Part shown: piece by piece, positions 43,433-54,539 of the stretch | Numbering within the stretch: the stretch's first letter is position 1 | How the letters are laid out: each line of letters opens with the position of its first letter | DNA from: Salvator merianae | Lineage: Eukaryota > Chordata > Lepidosauria > Squamata > Teiidae | NCBI GenBank assembly: GCA_003586115.2 | Contig: QVOM02000023.1 | Span: 3,289,284 to 3,353,283 of the forward strand | Reading direction: 5' to 3' | Length of the DNA: 64,000 bases | Program-made: the position numbers and the translations under genes | Notes under the pieces: generated by a model | Told to the model about the DNA's origin: nothing | What the model saw: only the letters and a program-made list of their open reading frames with translations | Database searches by the model: none

Positions 43433-44858
43433 CATTGGCTCGCTCCCTCTGTTAGCAGCTGGTTTGCAGGGATGTGCAGTTCAGTTCATAACGAACGCAA
43501 ACAGGCTACGGAGCAAGCAGTTCCACCCGCAAATACACCAGACCAGTTCTATGAGCCCGCCACGGTTTGCCTAAACAACTTCGCCGAGCCTTCCCTTGTG
43601 CATGACCCAGTCTTCTGCAATCATTCTTTGGCTCTTTGCCCTCTTTCATTACCCCTTGGCATCCCCTAGGTCGCACCCGTTGGCTCACTCTTGCACCTCA
43701 CCGTTCTGGTGGGCCATGGCTTGTGGATGTGATGCAGGGGTGATGGGGTGACATTGCATTCATGACCCAGGAAGGGGGAGAGGGGAGGGTGCAAGAAGGG
43801 GGGCATGCATGCAAATCGAAAGAGGAGGCATGAAAGCAGACAACTACTCACTTCCAGATTCCAGCCAGGAGAGAAGGTGGCACATTGCCAACTCCAAGGA
43901 AGCACGATTGTTGGGCTGGCTGGTGGGGCACAGGACAAGCCAGGGGTAAGGATGTAGTCCTGGGGTCAGAATCAGCAGCATCTGGTGCCAGGGAGTGTTA
44001 AGCTTTGACTTCTTTAATGTGCACGTGACCTTTGATCTGTTGTGGGAGTCAGAACTTCTGTGTCAGATCAATCCTTGGTTTGCTGTGGAGATCAAAGGAA
44101 AGAGGTGAATTGCCGTTCAACTCCTTCATCGTGCTCCAGGCAGCGACCTCTGGTGGCCGGAGTGGGTGAGGCAGTTTTGAGGTAGGGGCTGATGGGTGCT
44201 GTGCTGACAGAGGCAGATGGGATCCAGAATCCCTGGAGTGCATCAGCTTTTCAAAGAATCCTCCAGGGAATTAAAGTAATCCTTGTGAAAAATTGCCTCG
44301 TGTGATACATTGCATATTCTTGCACTTGTGTGTCCATTCAGGGAAATTTTGTGCTTTTTCATATTTAGTGCGGTTTAATCTGTTTTATATCCACATTCAC
44401 TTTTCACCCACTCTGGGACCATTCATTGGACAGAGGGCAGGTGGGCTGTAAATGCAAATAACAAATAAATACTGCACCGTAAATCTGGAGTGAAGCCCTC
44501 GCTGGTTTTCCAGTTTTGCCAGATGGGAAAATAGGAAGATAGGAAGCGACTTTGGCTTTTGCTTTCTCTCTCCTGTAAGTTGTGTGCAGCTTTCCCAGGT
44601 GTTCCTGATTTTGAGCCACATGCTTGTGTTGCAACGGGCAGTCCCACATCAGGACACTAGAGTACCGCTGAACATGATGGATAACGCAGAGCTCAAGCAG
44701 ATGAGGATTGCAGGACATTATCCTACCCTTCAGAAACGTTGGCCCCACAGTCTTGCTGGCAAGCGTAAATCAGGAACAGCTGGAGTGCTGAAGCAAAGTT
44801 ACCTGCACACTGGGCTTCTGCTATTTTAAGCCCTCCAGCTTTGCTTTTCCTCTGGCAG

Positions 44859-45481
44859 GCTGCGTTCACACCTAAATTTTAATCTTGCTGGACCACTTTC
44901 AGAGTCAGGTAACGCTTTGGCAAAGTAACAAGCTGTTTGCTTTTGGCTTGAGGTTAAATAATGTGGAAAGAAAGGCCCTTTCTGCACTGGGCCTTATTCT
45001 GGATTATATTCCAGAATAGGGACCTGCCATCCACATGCTAGTGTAGACTACAGCAGACCCAGTGACGACTCGTGGCTTTAAGCACGAGTGTTCGCAAATC
45101 ACTGGAAGGGGAGAATGCTCGCTGCAAAACTTGCCCCTCCCTGGGCGGGTCTTGCAGCACCCTGTTGCGGAAAAACACAGACCCCATGGCCAGCGATCTC
45201 CCCTTCCCGTGACTTGTGAACACTCGTGCTTAAAGCGATGAGCCATTGCTAGGCAGGCCCTGGGCTTTTTCAGTGTTGGACCCAGGTGAGGCTGCCATAG
45301 TTTGTCCCAGCATGCAGATGGCAGGTCCCTATTCCGGGATATAATCTGGAATAACGCCCAGTGCAGAAAAGGCCAAAATGATGAGTCACTTTGCTGATGA
45401 GTTTTTCACTCTGAAAGTGGTCTGAAGCTGGATTAAAACTTCAGTGTGAAAAACTTCAGTGTGTAAAACTTCAGTGCAGCC
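44859..45481. mobile_element. Foldback MITE, host of a nested insertion
   Basis: The left arm GGCTGCGTTCACACCTAAAT and TTTAATC is mirrored by the right arm CTGAAGCTGGATTAAAACTT ... CAGTGCAGCC, where an AAAACTTCAGTGTG unit is repeated three times. The central part aligns with the uninterrupted copy at 52271-52476. It is split by the element at 44974-45374. Confidence 0.75.
44974..45374. mobile_element. Long palindromic Harbinger-like element (401 bp), nested
   Basis: The left arm starts GGCCCTTTCTGCACTGGGCC, then TTATTCTGGATTATATTCCA and GAATAGGGACCTGCCATC. The right end carries the near-exact reverse complement, so about the first 68 bp pair at roughly 90 per cent and pairing continues further in (CTTTAAGCACGAGTGTTC on both arms). 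Each arm contains its own mini-palindrome, TATTCTGGA-TTATAT-TCCAGAATA. AAA flanks both sides. Confidence 0.8.
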
Positions 45482-46119
45482 TGAATCCAAGGCGAGAGGA
45501 TGTGTGACATTTTCTGTCAAAGGAACTTGCCCGAAGTGTATTGGAAGGACTTGAATGCCATCCAAAAATACGAAGCCGAATGCCTAGAAAACCTTATGCG
45601 AACTATACATTTTGTCGTTCGTTTTCAGCGCACGGATGGCTGTTTAGTTTATGTAACGCAAGATGTTATGCGCACAGAAACATTTTTTTTTTTTCGCCCT
45701 AAAATACACGTTTTGCATAAGGAGTCTGTAACGAAGCCTTGGTTTGAAAAATGGAGTCCGTGAGGGAATGTACCAGACTTTGCAGTCAACGCTAGCGGAA
45801 ATGGAAATGAATGAAATCAGGTTTTTCCATCCATCTCTACGCGAGGCTCAAAGCTTCGCTTTGGATTTCAAGTTGGCCTCTGCATCTGGATTCCAGAGGT
45901 GGCCAACACGCCCTCCCCCCCCTTCTCTCCAGTTTCACCGAGGTGCCGAGAATGGCTGCGGTTTAGAAGCTGAAGCCATTTTAACAAGTTCCAGCTGCAG
46001 GGAATGGCGGGTGAACTGGGAGGGAATCATGACCAGCTTTAATCCTCGGGTGAGGGCAGCCCTCGGGGTGAATACCAGCTGGACATTTGCACTCTTTCCC
46101 CTTCTGCAGGGACGGCGAG

Positions 46120-46135
46120 GAGGCCGGCCGGCCTC
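46120..46135. other. Perfect 16-bp GC palindrome within a hairpin
   Basis: GAGGCCGGCCGGCCTC is its own reverse complement. It lies inside a weaker stem formed by AGGGACGGCG at 46108 and CGCCGTCCCT about 50 bp further on. Confidence 0.7.
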
Positions 46136-47777
46136 ATTAAAGGCAGTACCTGCCCGCCGCCGTCCCTTAAATAAACGCCGGAGACCAAAGTGCTGATGGA
46201 GCAGGAGTTTGGGGAAAGAAAGACGCCTTTGTTTCAAGACGAATGGAAGGGAAAAGGGGGGAACGTGTTTTGATTTCCTCCGCTTCTGGTCCACTTCAGT
46301 CCTACCACCAACCTACCCCACACACACTCACACACACACACACTTGAAACCTTCGTTTTCATAATTCCCCCTTCGTGATTGCTGGCCTCTTTGGAAGGAA
46401 AAGCAAACTCTTTCTACATGGAGTCTAAAGGCCAGACTCCGGGGGGACCAGAGACCACGTATTCTGCAGAGTTCGGAGGAGTTCCTTTCTTCCTCCCTTT
46501 TTCACTCACATCCATGATTCTTTCAGCAAGGACCCTTAATCCAGAATTAAAGGCTCCATAGTGCTGGTCTGGGCCCCGATCTGTGAGGCCATGGCCACCC
46601 TCAGCTGGTCCACTCCGTCTGCATTAGATGGAGCCTGATACAGATTAGGATGGCCCTGTTTCGACCACCGGCAGACCCATTTAATCGAGTCCACTGGTGT
46701 ACCAGAGGGGACTGATCCAGAATACTGGAGACATGCAGAACAGACTACCGGGGAACGCATTTCAGTGGTGTGCCATCACCTGCTGCCGAAATGCATCCCC
46801 CGGAGACAAGACTGCAGCGTGGACTGGTCTTTTTGTGGCCATAGTCCTGCTTTTCCCTGGTCTGTGCCTTTCCATGGTCAGAATCAGGGGGCCTGGCTGT
46901 TCCAATCCCACTGATTCTGACCACGGAAGGGTAAGTGTAGAAAAGGCCTATGATGATGCCTTAAGGAACGTTCCCCAACCTACCTAGCAGAACTGTTAAA
47001 AAGTCCCTTTTGCACCAGTCATTTTTCTTGTCACAAGTTCTGCAACCCAAAAAACCCGATATGAAAACAAAATTAAAAATAAAATCACTAAAACAACGGC
47101 GAGGGTGAAACGCTAAGGATAAAGAGTGCATCTTCACCATGTGTCTGAATATATACAATGAAGAGGCTAGACATATCTTAGGGGGAAGTAATTCCACAGC
47201 CTGGGGGCTACCACGGAAAAGGGCCTGTCATGTCACCTTGATATGGGTGACATTACCAAGAGGCCTCTCCCATAGATCTTAACTTTGGGGTCTGAGTTGG
47301 TTAAGGGCATTATAAGTCAGTTTTAGCCCCTTGAATTGAGCTAAAGTGTCAATTGGTTCGGTTCCTTTGGAACTGACCTGATATACTTCCAGCTCAGAGC
47401 TTGCTATACTGTGTATATACCTACCCATATGGAGGTGGCACTTGGAATTCTGTACAACCAAAGCAGGGCATGGTATCTGTTCCTCTACCATACCCTGGGT
47501 GGGGAATGCCTTACCAGGTGGTGGTTTTAGATTAGGGCAAGGTGTACTTTTAGCCTTTCTGGGTGGGGCCTCTCCCTGCCAGATCTTTTTTCTGGTGCCA
47601 AGGATGTGGCACAGAACGCTGAAGCTACTCTGGAGAGGTGATTTAGGGGCCATGTGGTATCCTCATATAAGACCTCTAGTGTTTATCTGGGTTCCGTTGC
47701 TTCATGAAGGGTGAGGTAAAAATGCAAGTCAGTCAAACAGCCACTAATCAACCAGTGCTCCCATTCACGCTTACCAG

Positions 47778-48131
47778 TAGGGATGTGCAAAATTCAATTC
47801 GCGTTCCCAAATTCAATGGAATATTTCGCATTCGTGGCTATTTGCATCGAAAATGAAAATTCAGTCTTTCGCACTTCCAAAGCTTGGATTGAATCAAACC
47901 AGTCTCCTGCTTGCGAAAACGAACAATTCAAGCGAATATTTGTGTTTCGCTCTGTTGTTGCCCACGAAATAGGCTTTGTTCAATGGAAAAATGGTATTTT
48001 TCTTTGTGAAAAAGAGCAAAAATGAATGCAAAAAACCCATTTTTTTTTATTAAAGGATTTGATGAGAAAACGAACGGGTTTTTGCTTCAATAGCGAAACG
48101 AACATGTGAATTTCATTTGGGCACATCCCTG
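47778..48131. mobile_element. hAT-like MITE with perfect 8-bp target duplication (354 bp)
   Basis: The left terminus TAGGGATGTGCAAAATTC and right terminus GGGCACATCCCTG are inverted; the consensus start would be CAGGGATGTGC with one change on the left. CTTACCAG flanks both sides exactly (47770-47777 and 48132-48139). The interior is rich in TTCGCATTCG, GCGAAACGAAC-type text with poly-T. The element at 57778 is a relative. Confidence 0.88.
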
Positions 48132-49094
48132 CTTACCAGCAAACACTTCCAAAATGCTGCCTCCTCGCAACCCCTATGCTGGTCCTCTGCCAGCACGCCA
48201 ATCTTTGCATCCTTTCATCTCTCTCACCTTTCTCTTGGATTTCCCCCAGATGGACCCTCTTTCATTTTCACTTCTGCAGCAGAACTAGATGCAACCCTTT
48301 CCTTAAAGTGAACGAATCGAAACTGCTTTTGGGATTGTCTGAGGAGTCTATTTAGTGCACATGCCTGCATTAAGTATCGGGTGGACATCAAAAACCACAT
48401 TTTCTCTGCCTCTCCTTTCTGATTTTTATTTTAAAATGGTGGGGTGGTCCTCTGCTTTGCTGAGGGTCTGAGGAAGCCACCCTGCCTCTGCTAATATTCT
48501 GTTCGCCAAGAGTTGACTGACCTCCCCACAGGGTGGGTACCCCTTTCTGTTGAGCGCCATGCAGGAAGCGCTGTAGATGCTAATTTGGCAGTCAGCTGTT
48601 CTCCTGCCCTGTTGCTGCGGAGCCAGGCAGCAGCTGGGATTTGTGGGAGAAAGAAATCCCAGACTTTCCCCGCAAAAATGGCCTTGTATTCCCCTCTTTT
48701 CCCCTGCTTGAAGACTAGGAGCCCAATCGTGGAAGCACTTTCAAGGGACCAACCTCTTAGTCAGGGTTCCCACTGCCGAGGGAGTGGCCGCCGGTGCGTT
48801 ATGGAGAACCGGACGGGGACGCGAGCGCCAAGCGGGGGCGGAAAGTTAATAACTTGCCTCCAACGAGTCCTTCTTATTTTTGGATCTGCTTCGTCTTTCC
48901 TTTGCCTTAGTCAGCTTACCAGCAGGCTCAGCTCCAGTCGGTGGGCAGGAGAAAGACAGCACAGGGTTTGGATTAAGAGGTGATCAAACTGTGGGAAGCT
49001 GTGAGCAGAGTAAAGTACATGCCATGGAACTGTCATCGTGTTTCCTGGGGAGGGGCTGCCTGCCTGGGGGGGGAACTAAGGGGCTTTCTGGATG

Positions 49095-49270
49095 TCAAGG
49101 AAGCTCCAAGGGGTGCACTGTTGGACAGGCACCTGGGAGACCTGAGTTCAAGTCCCACGGAAGTAGGAAAGTGACTGTCTATCTTTTGTTGGAGCACGGT
49201 GAGAATAAAAATGGAGACCAAGAAAGGATTCTATAGACCACCTGGGAGAGCGAGATATAAGTATAATAAT
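49095..49270 (+). mobile_element. Sauria-type SINE, degenerate
   Basis: GGACAGGCACCTGGGAGACC, GAGTTCAAGTCCC (B-box-like), then GTGAGAATAAAAATGGAG and GAGAGCGAGATATAAGTATA follow the order of the tRNA-derived Sauria SINE. Confidence 0.6.
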
Positions 49271-49314
49271 TGCCACTGAATTGTCCCTGTAGCAGGCTGA
49301 TCGAATAGAATCTT

Positions 49315-49745
49315 GGTGGTTTCCGCACTCCCCAAGGCTCCCCCACGCTAAGGTGGGATGCCTCAATCTGAAATAGCCAACCTATTTTCGAAGGCCAGGC
49401 TCAGCTTTCAAAAGTCCCAGCTGGAGCCTGTTGGGCAGGTGCCCACTTCCAGCACTACTCCCTGGTGCACTGTTGGAAAGGGCCCAGTGTACTGGACCAC
49501 AATGGGCACGCTATTCACATGCCTTTCGTAGTCTGGTCCATCAACAGCAGTCCACTTGTGGACTACTTTGTCAGGGTCTACTGGGCAGTCAGAATAGATA
49601 CTGTATTCCCATCCACAGCCTAGTCTGATGTAGACAGGCTGTACTAAGGGGGGGAATGGGGCTTCTGCTGGTCTGCAGTAGCATGTGAATAGCAGAGACC
49701 TAGACCAGACCGTGGCTGAGTCTCCTGCCCAGTGTGGAAAGGGCC
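49315..49745. mobile_element. Harbinger-like non-autonomous element
   Basis: The left end is GGTGGTTTCCGCACTCCCC and the right end CAGTGTGGAAGGGCC. The interior has CATGTGAATAGCAGAGACCT near the right end and the matching CTATTCACATGCC further left, giving inner pairing. Confidence 0.5.
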
Positions 49746-50224
49746 ACTGTTGTGATGCCAATTGGCTATGATTTGGTTCAGCAGATGCTTCAGGTGAGCT
49801 TCAGGGGAGATGTCAGGATCTCCCCCACAGTGTCACCTTTTCAGAAACCGATTCTGAATGCTTTAGGATCATTCCCGCACTAGACTGCAGGAGTCTCAGG
49901 AGGGGTTTATTAAAGGCAGGGACACTTTGGGGATGTTTTGGTGTGGCCCCAGGGTTGCAATTTTGAGAGAAGGAAGCCTAGATTTCTCATCTGGAAGGCA
50001 CTCGTACGCAAATAAGCAGGGTCTGAGGGTTGAATCTCCCTTGTTTGCCCAAAGCGTATTCCAGGTTATCTACGGTGTGAGTTACCATGTGATGTTCCAC
50101 TCACCTTTTCGGATACATTTGCTGACCCTTTATTTGCATTTCTATGCCATTTCCCCTATACAATCTCAAGGCAGTTTTCTTATTGCTAAATCTACATCCT
50201 CATCATCCTGATAGTGCTGTACCT

Positions 50225-50480
50225 GTGTGGGTGGTCCATAGAATTTGTCTATTTATTTATGGCATTTATTTATTTATTTATTTATTTATCCCGCTTTCCC
50301 TTCAATGAGCTCAGAAGAGCCCACGTTATTTCCTTCTCCACTGTTTCATCCTCACAACAACCTGTGAGGTAGATTAGGCTGAAAGGGGGTGGGGGACTGG
50401 CCAAAATCCCCCCCCGTATGTTTTCATAACTAACAGGGTTTTGAACTCAGGAACTCCCGGTTTTCACCCAGGCCCGAGGC
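50225..50480 (-). mobile_element. Sauria-type SINE, minus strand
   Basis: The + strand shows (TTTA)n, ATCCCGCTTTCCCTTCAATG, CATCCTCACAACAACCTGTG, AGGTAGATTAGGCTGAAAG and TTTTGAACTCAGGAACTCCC. This is the reverse complement of a SINE with a BovB-like 3' end and an (AAAT)n tail. Confidence 0.75.
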
Positions 50481-50743
50481 TTTGGGAAAATCTCCCCTTA
50501 GATATGCTTGGTGTCAACGCTGAACATTTTTTGGCTGCTGGTGGAAACATTTGGAGGCTAATGTTGATTTTCATAATTGGGATTGATATTTTAATGGGTT
50601 TTGTAGATTTTGCTCTCTCTTATTTGCTTTCTTAACTGCTCTGGGACTGTGATGAAGGCAGTACAGAAATGACTTCAGATAAATGAACTAATAGGCAAGG
50701 CATGGAGTGTGCAGGTTCAGCTTCTCTTTGGGTTGCCAAGGAA

Positions 50744-51050
50744 GGACTTTTCTGCACTAAATGCCATGATCTGAGCCAGGGGGTCTGGAGTTTGGACCAA
50801 CCAGGCCTGTTGGTTTGGACCACAGCCAGGTGTGGTCTGGAACGGCGTGGTCCAGACCAGCCACTGCGTCAGCCACGAAGCTCACATGAGGGCTCCAAAT
50901 GGCTAGGAACTTTTGTTCCTGGCCTCAGAGCCTCCGGGGAACTCATTTCACCAGCACACTTTGGTCCGCCACTAAAATGGATCCCCTAATAGTCTGGAAA
51001 ATGGAGGTGTGCCTTCTGCATACCTCCATATTCCAGACTGGCCCTTCTTA
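50744..51050. mobile_element. Harbinger-like element, right end unclear
   Basis: It starts GGACTTTTCTGCACTAAATG. The interior palindrome GTGTGGTCTGGAACGG ... CGTGGTCCAGACC and the AAATGGATCCCCTAATAGTC block resemble other family members. Confidence 0.45.
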
Positions 51051-52270
51051 GTCTGTTCCCATCAACCATCTTCTTATGATTCATTAGCCCAGATGTGACA
51101 CCCATTTTTAACCCAGGGGCTGATGGGAATTGTTTAGAACAGCTAATGGTGTCAAGATACCCAAACAATAGAAAATAATTGGTTGTCATGCAAACCACAC
51201 CACTCCTATGCAGCTTTGAAAAATTCAGGAGCCGCAAACATTTTAGCCCCATGGCCAGAAAACCCGTTGTCTTGTTCTTGCATTTAAGAAAATTGATCCA
51301 AGAGTTCAGATTTTTCCTCTACTCATTTATCTGTCCTTTAAATCATTAGATGAATAAATTGAAACATGCATATTTAAATTTGGTACCTTTTCACACGGAG
51401 CATGGAAAGGACATATATTTCAGAGGTGTAAAATGAGAATAATTTCCCCAGCAGTTGTTCATCATAGCCTTAACGCAGGAACTACTGTGTGTGTGCAGAA
51501 AAGCCTAGAAAGTTGGGCTGAGATTATAGGCTGGAAAATAAGTATCTGTTTTAATTTCAGACTGTGCAGAACGGTTCAGTGCCAGACTTTTTCAAATGCA
51601 AAACTTATTTCTATTCCAAGAAATAAGCAACCCAGTTTCATTGAAAATAGTTTTGTCTGTTTTCATGGGGTAGTTGTTGTGAAATAACTTTCTGTTTTTT
51701 TCCAAGGATTGATTCTCCTCTTTCAGCTTTTATTATTTCTGTATGGTGGTAGGTAAATGGGTAGGGGCTAGATAGCAGCATATTGGGTTTGAGAGGGTGG
51801 CTTGTTCAATTTTTTGCTCCTGGAAATAGAGGTTAACAGGTAACTACCTACATTTTGTGCTGTTAAATTATGCTGTGAGAAATAATAGGTAAGGCCTTCT
51901 ATACCGGAGGGTAACGTTAATATCTTTGAACATCTGGATATTTTTGCGACTGGAACGTGAGTGAACCCCATTCATTAAGAGAGCAATTTTTTCTTAGATG
52001 TAGCAGGAGAATATGTGTGAAATAATGTGGTACGTATGCCTATTTTTGTCCTTTAGTTTTGAGGGGGACCAGTTTTCTTCCATTATGAAATTCATAGTTT
52101 TCCCCTAACCTAAACTTAGTAACTATATCAGGTTTTCAGGTTTTTTAGGTTTCCTGCTTTGAGATTGTCCTAGCTAGCCATAACCAACATGCAGATAATT
52201 ACAGAGAGCAGAAGTATTCACTCTCACCTGCTCCAACTTTAAATGAACTCTGTCTAGATGTTGGAGACCA

Positions 52271-52476
52271 GGACTGCATTCACGCCTAAGATTTAATCCA
52301 GCTTCAGTCCACTTCCAGAGTGAGAGAACACATCGGCAAAGCACCAGGGTCTAACTCAGAAAATCCACCTTGGGAGTAAGTAATGTGGAAAAGAAATGAC
52401 TAGTCACTTTGCTGATGTATCCTCTCACTCTGAAAGTGGAATGAAGCTGGATTAAAATTAGGTGTGGACGTAGTCC
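52271..52476. mobile_element. Foldback MITE (206 bp), uninterrupted copy
   Basis: GGACTGCATTCACGCCTAAG, ATTTAATCCAGCTTCAGTCC and ACTTCCAGAGTGAGAG at the left are mirrored by CTCTCACTCTGAAAGTGGAA, TGAAGCTGGATTAAAATTAG and GTGTGGACGTAGTCC at the right. It serves as the empty-site reference for the nested element at 44974. Confidence 0.8.
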
Positions 52477-54468
52477 AGTGATTTCTCTGTAACCGTTTAG
52501 GTGTGATTAAAATTTAGGTGTGAATGGAGTCCAATGATTTCTCCGTAACTGTTGGCCTTGTTGGCTAGGTCTGATGGAAGCTGGAATCCAACCACATCAG
52601 GGTAGCCGTCATACCGATAAAAAGGCCGGGTAATTCAATGGATGTTAAGAGCTAATTATTGGTCCATATTCTATAGCTTGGAGGGATGGTATCTCTGTGA
52701 TTAAGGAGCATGCTTGACATAAAAGGTTGTCTTCAGCGTGCCACAACTGGAATTCTCTCCTTCCACCTTATCTCTGCACCTGAGGTTTGGCCTCCGTTGC
52801 TTAAATCGATAGGGCATCCTTCTTGGCAGCGTGGTACGGTGCATACTCTTATTCTGGAATCAGTTTTATTCCCCTTTCCCAGGACTTAATTCTTTTCAAA
52901 ACTGCTGGAGCTCAGACCTCACCTTTCGGCCTCGGAAGGACTTTTGCTTCCATCGGATACTCGTGGGTTGGGGTTGGCAAACCAGGATGTAAGGGTAGCC
53001 CTCTGGAGATAGCCAGAGAGCCTGTTAGCAAATTCAACCATCTAGGACTGGCCTCTGACCTTGGAAACGGATCCTAATGCAAATTAAACCATTCCTGACG
53101 CCTCTGCTTTGCACCTTCCTGGAAAAGGGCAACGGGGAACAACCTCTGTGCTGTCGTTAAAACAATCGCTCGGCTTGACAGCGCTTTGTCCTTTACCTAC
53201 CATTTAATAATGCTAAAGGGTTTTCATTTTTTTCCCCCCCAAGACCCACATCCTTCCGCGCCTTTTAGCTCATAAACTAGAGGCAGAGAACAGATCTTCC
53301 ACCGTTTGTGTGTGTTCTTCTTGGATTAGTTTTGGGTGGAGCGCTGCGGACGCAAACTAATTTCATCCACCAGGGACGGTTCTTGACGGCTGGCTGAAGC
53401 TGTTCGGCAAACGCTCCGCATTTTTGCAGGATAAGACGGACACAGGATGCTGAAAGGCAGAAGAAGTATCATCTGGCGAAAATAAGCCTTTGTTTATCTC
53501 TGGTGCCTCTTAAGGAGGAGGGAGACGCAGTTTGGAAATGGATCCCACTCCAAAGGCAGACTGCAAGAAAAAAAAAAAAGCAACAACCTTTCTGCCAATC
53601 ACTCTTTGCCGTTCTCGTCACTTATAAGCTGCATCTAGGATTAAAGCATAGCTCAGGGCGTTGAGCTAAATTTGAGGCAGAACAGAATTTTGACACAGTT
53701 GTCAGCAGTAACACCCACCGCGGTCCGTTCCTGCCCTGAAAACTTACCCCCAGCAAAAACATAAAATAAAACATCCTTAGGAATTAAATTATTTATTATA
53801 GCAAAATCTCCAAAGCCGGAGCAAAGACTCCAGCCCTCTTGGGGCATCTAGAAACATAATGCAGCCCTCGGAGAAGCTGCAATAATGAACTGGCTGTCTC
53901 CTAAAGAACCGAATCCATTTTTTCATTTCTGGCCTCGACGTTTGTGAAACACGTCTCAGCCGGCTCCGTGATGATTTTCTCTCTCTCTCTTTCCACTTTC
54001 TTTTACCTACCTGTTCTTCCCTCTCCTTCCACCCTGAACAAAAGAGATTGAAACGAACATGGAAAGGGTCCCGAACGCTCTGAAACGCCCGTCGTCAGTC
54101 CGGCTCAGGAGTTGCATTTCAGTCCTTTTTCCAGCCAGTCCCGCTGGGTTAAGCCTCTGACGGCTTACCAAGTATTCAAAAATGCAATTCATTCAAAACA
54201 GAGCAGCAGCAGCATCTCAAAGAGATATCCAGGTCTGCCTCCACGCTACGGTAGACCTGATACAGCAAACACCTGCCAGGTGGGGATCATTGACGGAAGA
54301 AGCGGGGAGTTCAGAGAGAATTAAAAGCTGAGGTCAGGGGTGAGTTTTGAGAGGAGAAAAGATGGGCTTGGAAAGGGGAAGAGGTGAGGTTGGCGTGCGA
54401 GCAGTTTCTTTTGCCATGCAAGCGTTTCCCTGCCAACAGGAGTGTCTGTGGTATATCCCAGCACAGCC

Positions 54469-54529
54469 TAACCAATGTGCAGACTACTGTACAATCTCGT
54501 AGTCCTGAACAGGTAGTCCGAACACTGGG
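54469..54529 (-). ncRNA. MIR199B: miR-199 precursor hairpin, antisense in DNM1 intron
   Basis: On the minus strand the 5p arm (54529-54507) begins CCCAGTGTTC and ends ACTACCTGTTC, with the miR-199-5p seed CCAGTGT intact. A 16-nt loop (54506-54491) follows. The 3p arm (54490-54469, starting ACAGTAGTCTGC and ending ACATTGGTTA) is identical to miR-199-3p over all 22 nt. The 5p arm differs from miR-199a-5p by one base, A to G at position 11, which faces U in the stem and so changes an A-U pair to a G-U wobble. In vertebrates each dynamin gene 1-3 carries an antisense miR-199 in a late intron; in DNM1 this is MIR199B. Positions 10 and 17 are C here, as in the 199a form. Confidence 0.96.
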
Positions 54530-54539
54530 CAGACGGAGT

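Noticed and set aside
45500..45763. 87-codon + strand frame
   Set aside because: The text resembles the CGAA-rich hAT-like elements and has degenerate ends. It is probably an old repeat, not a gene.
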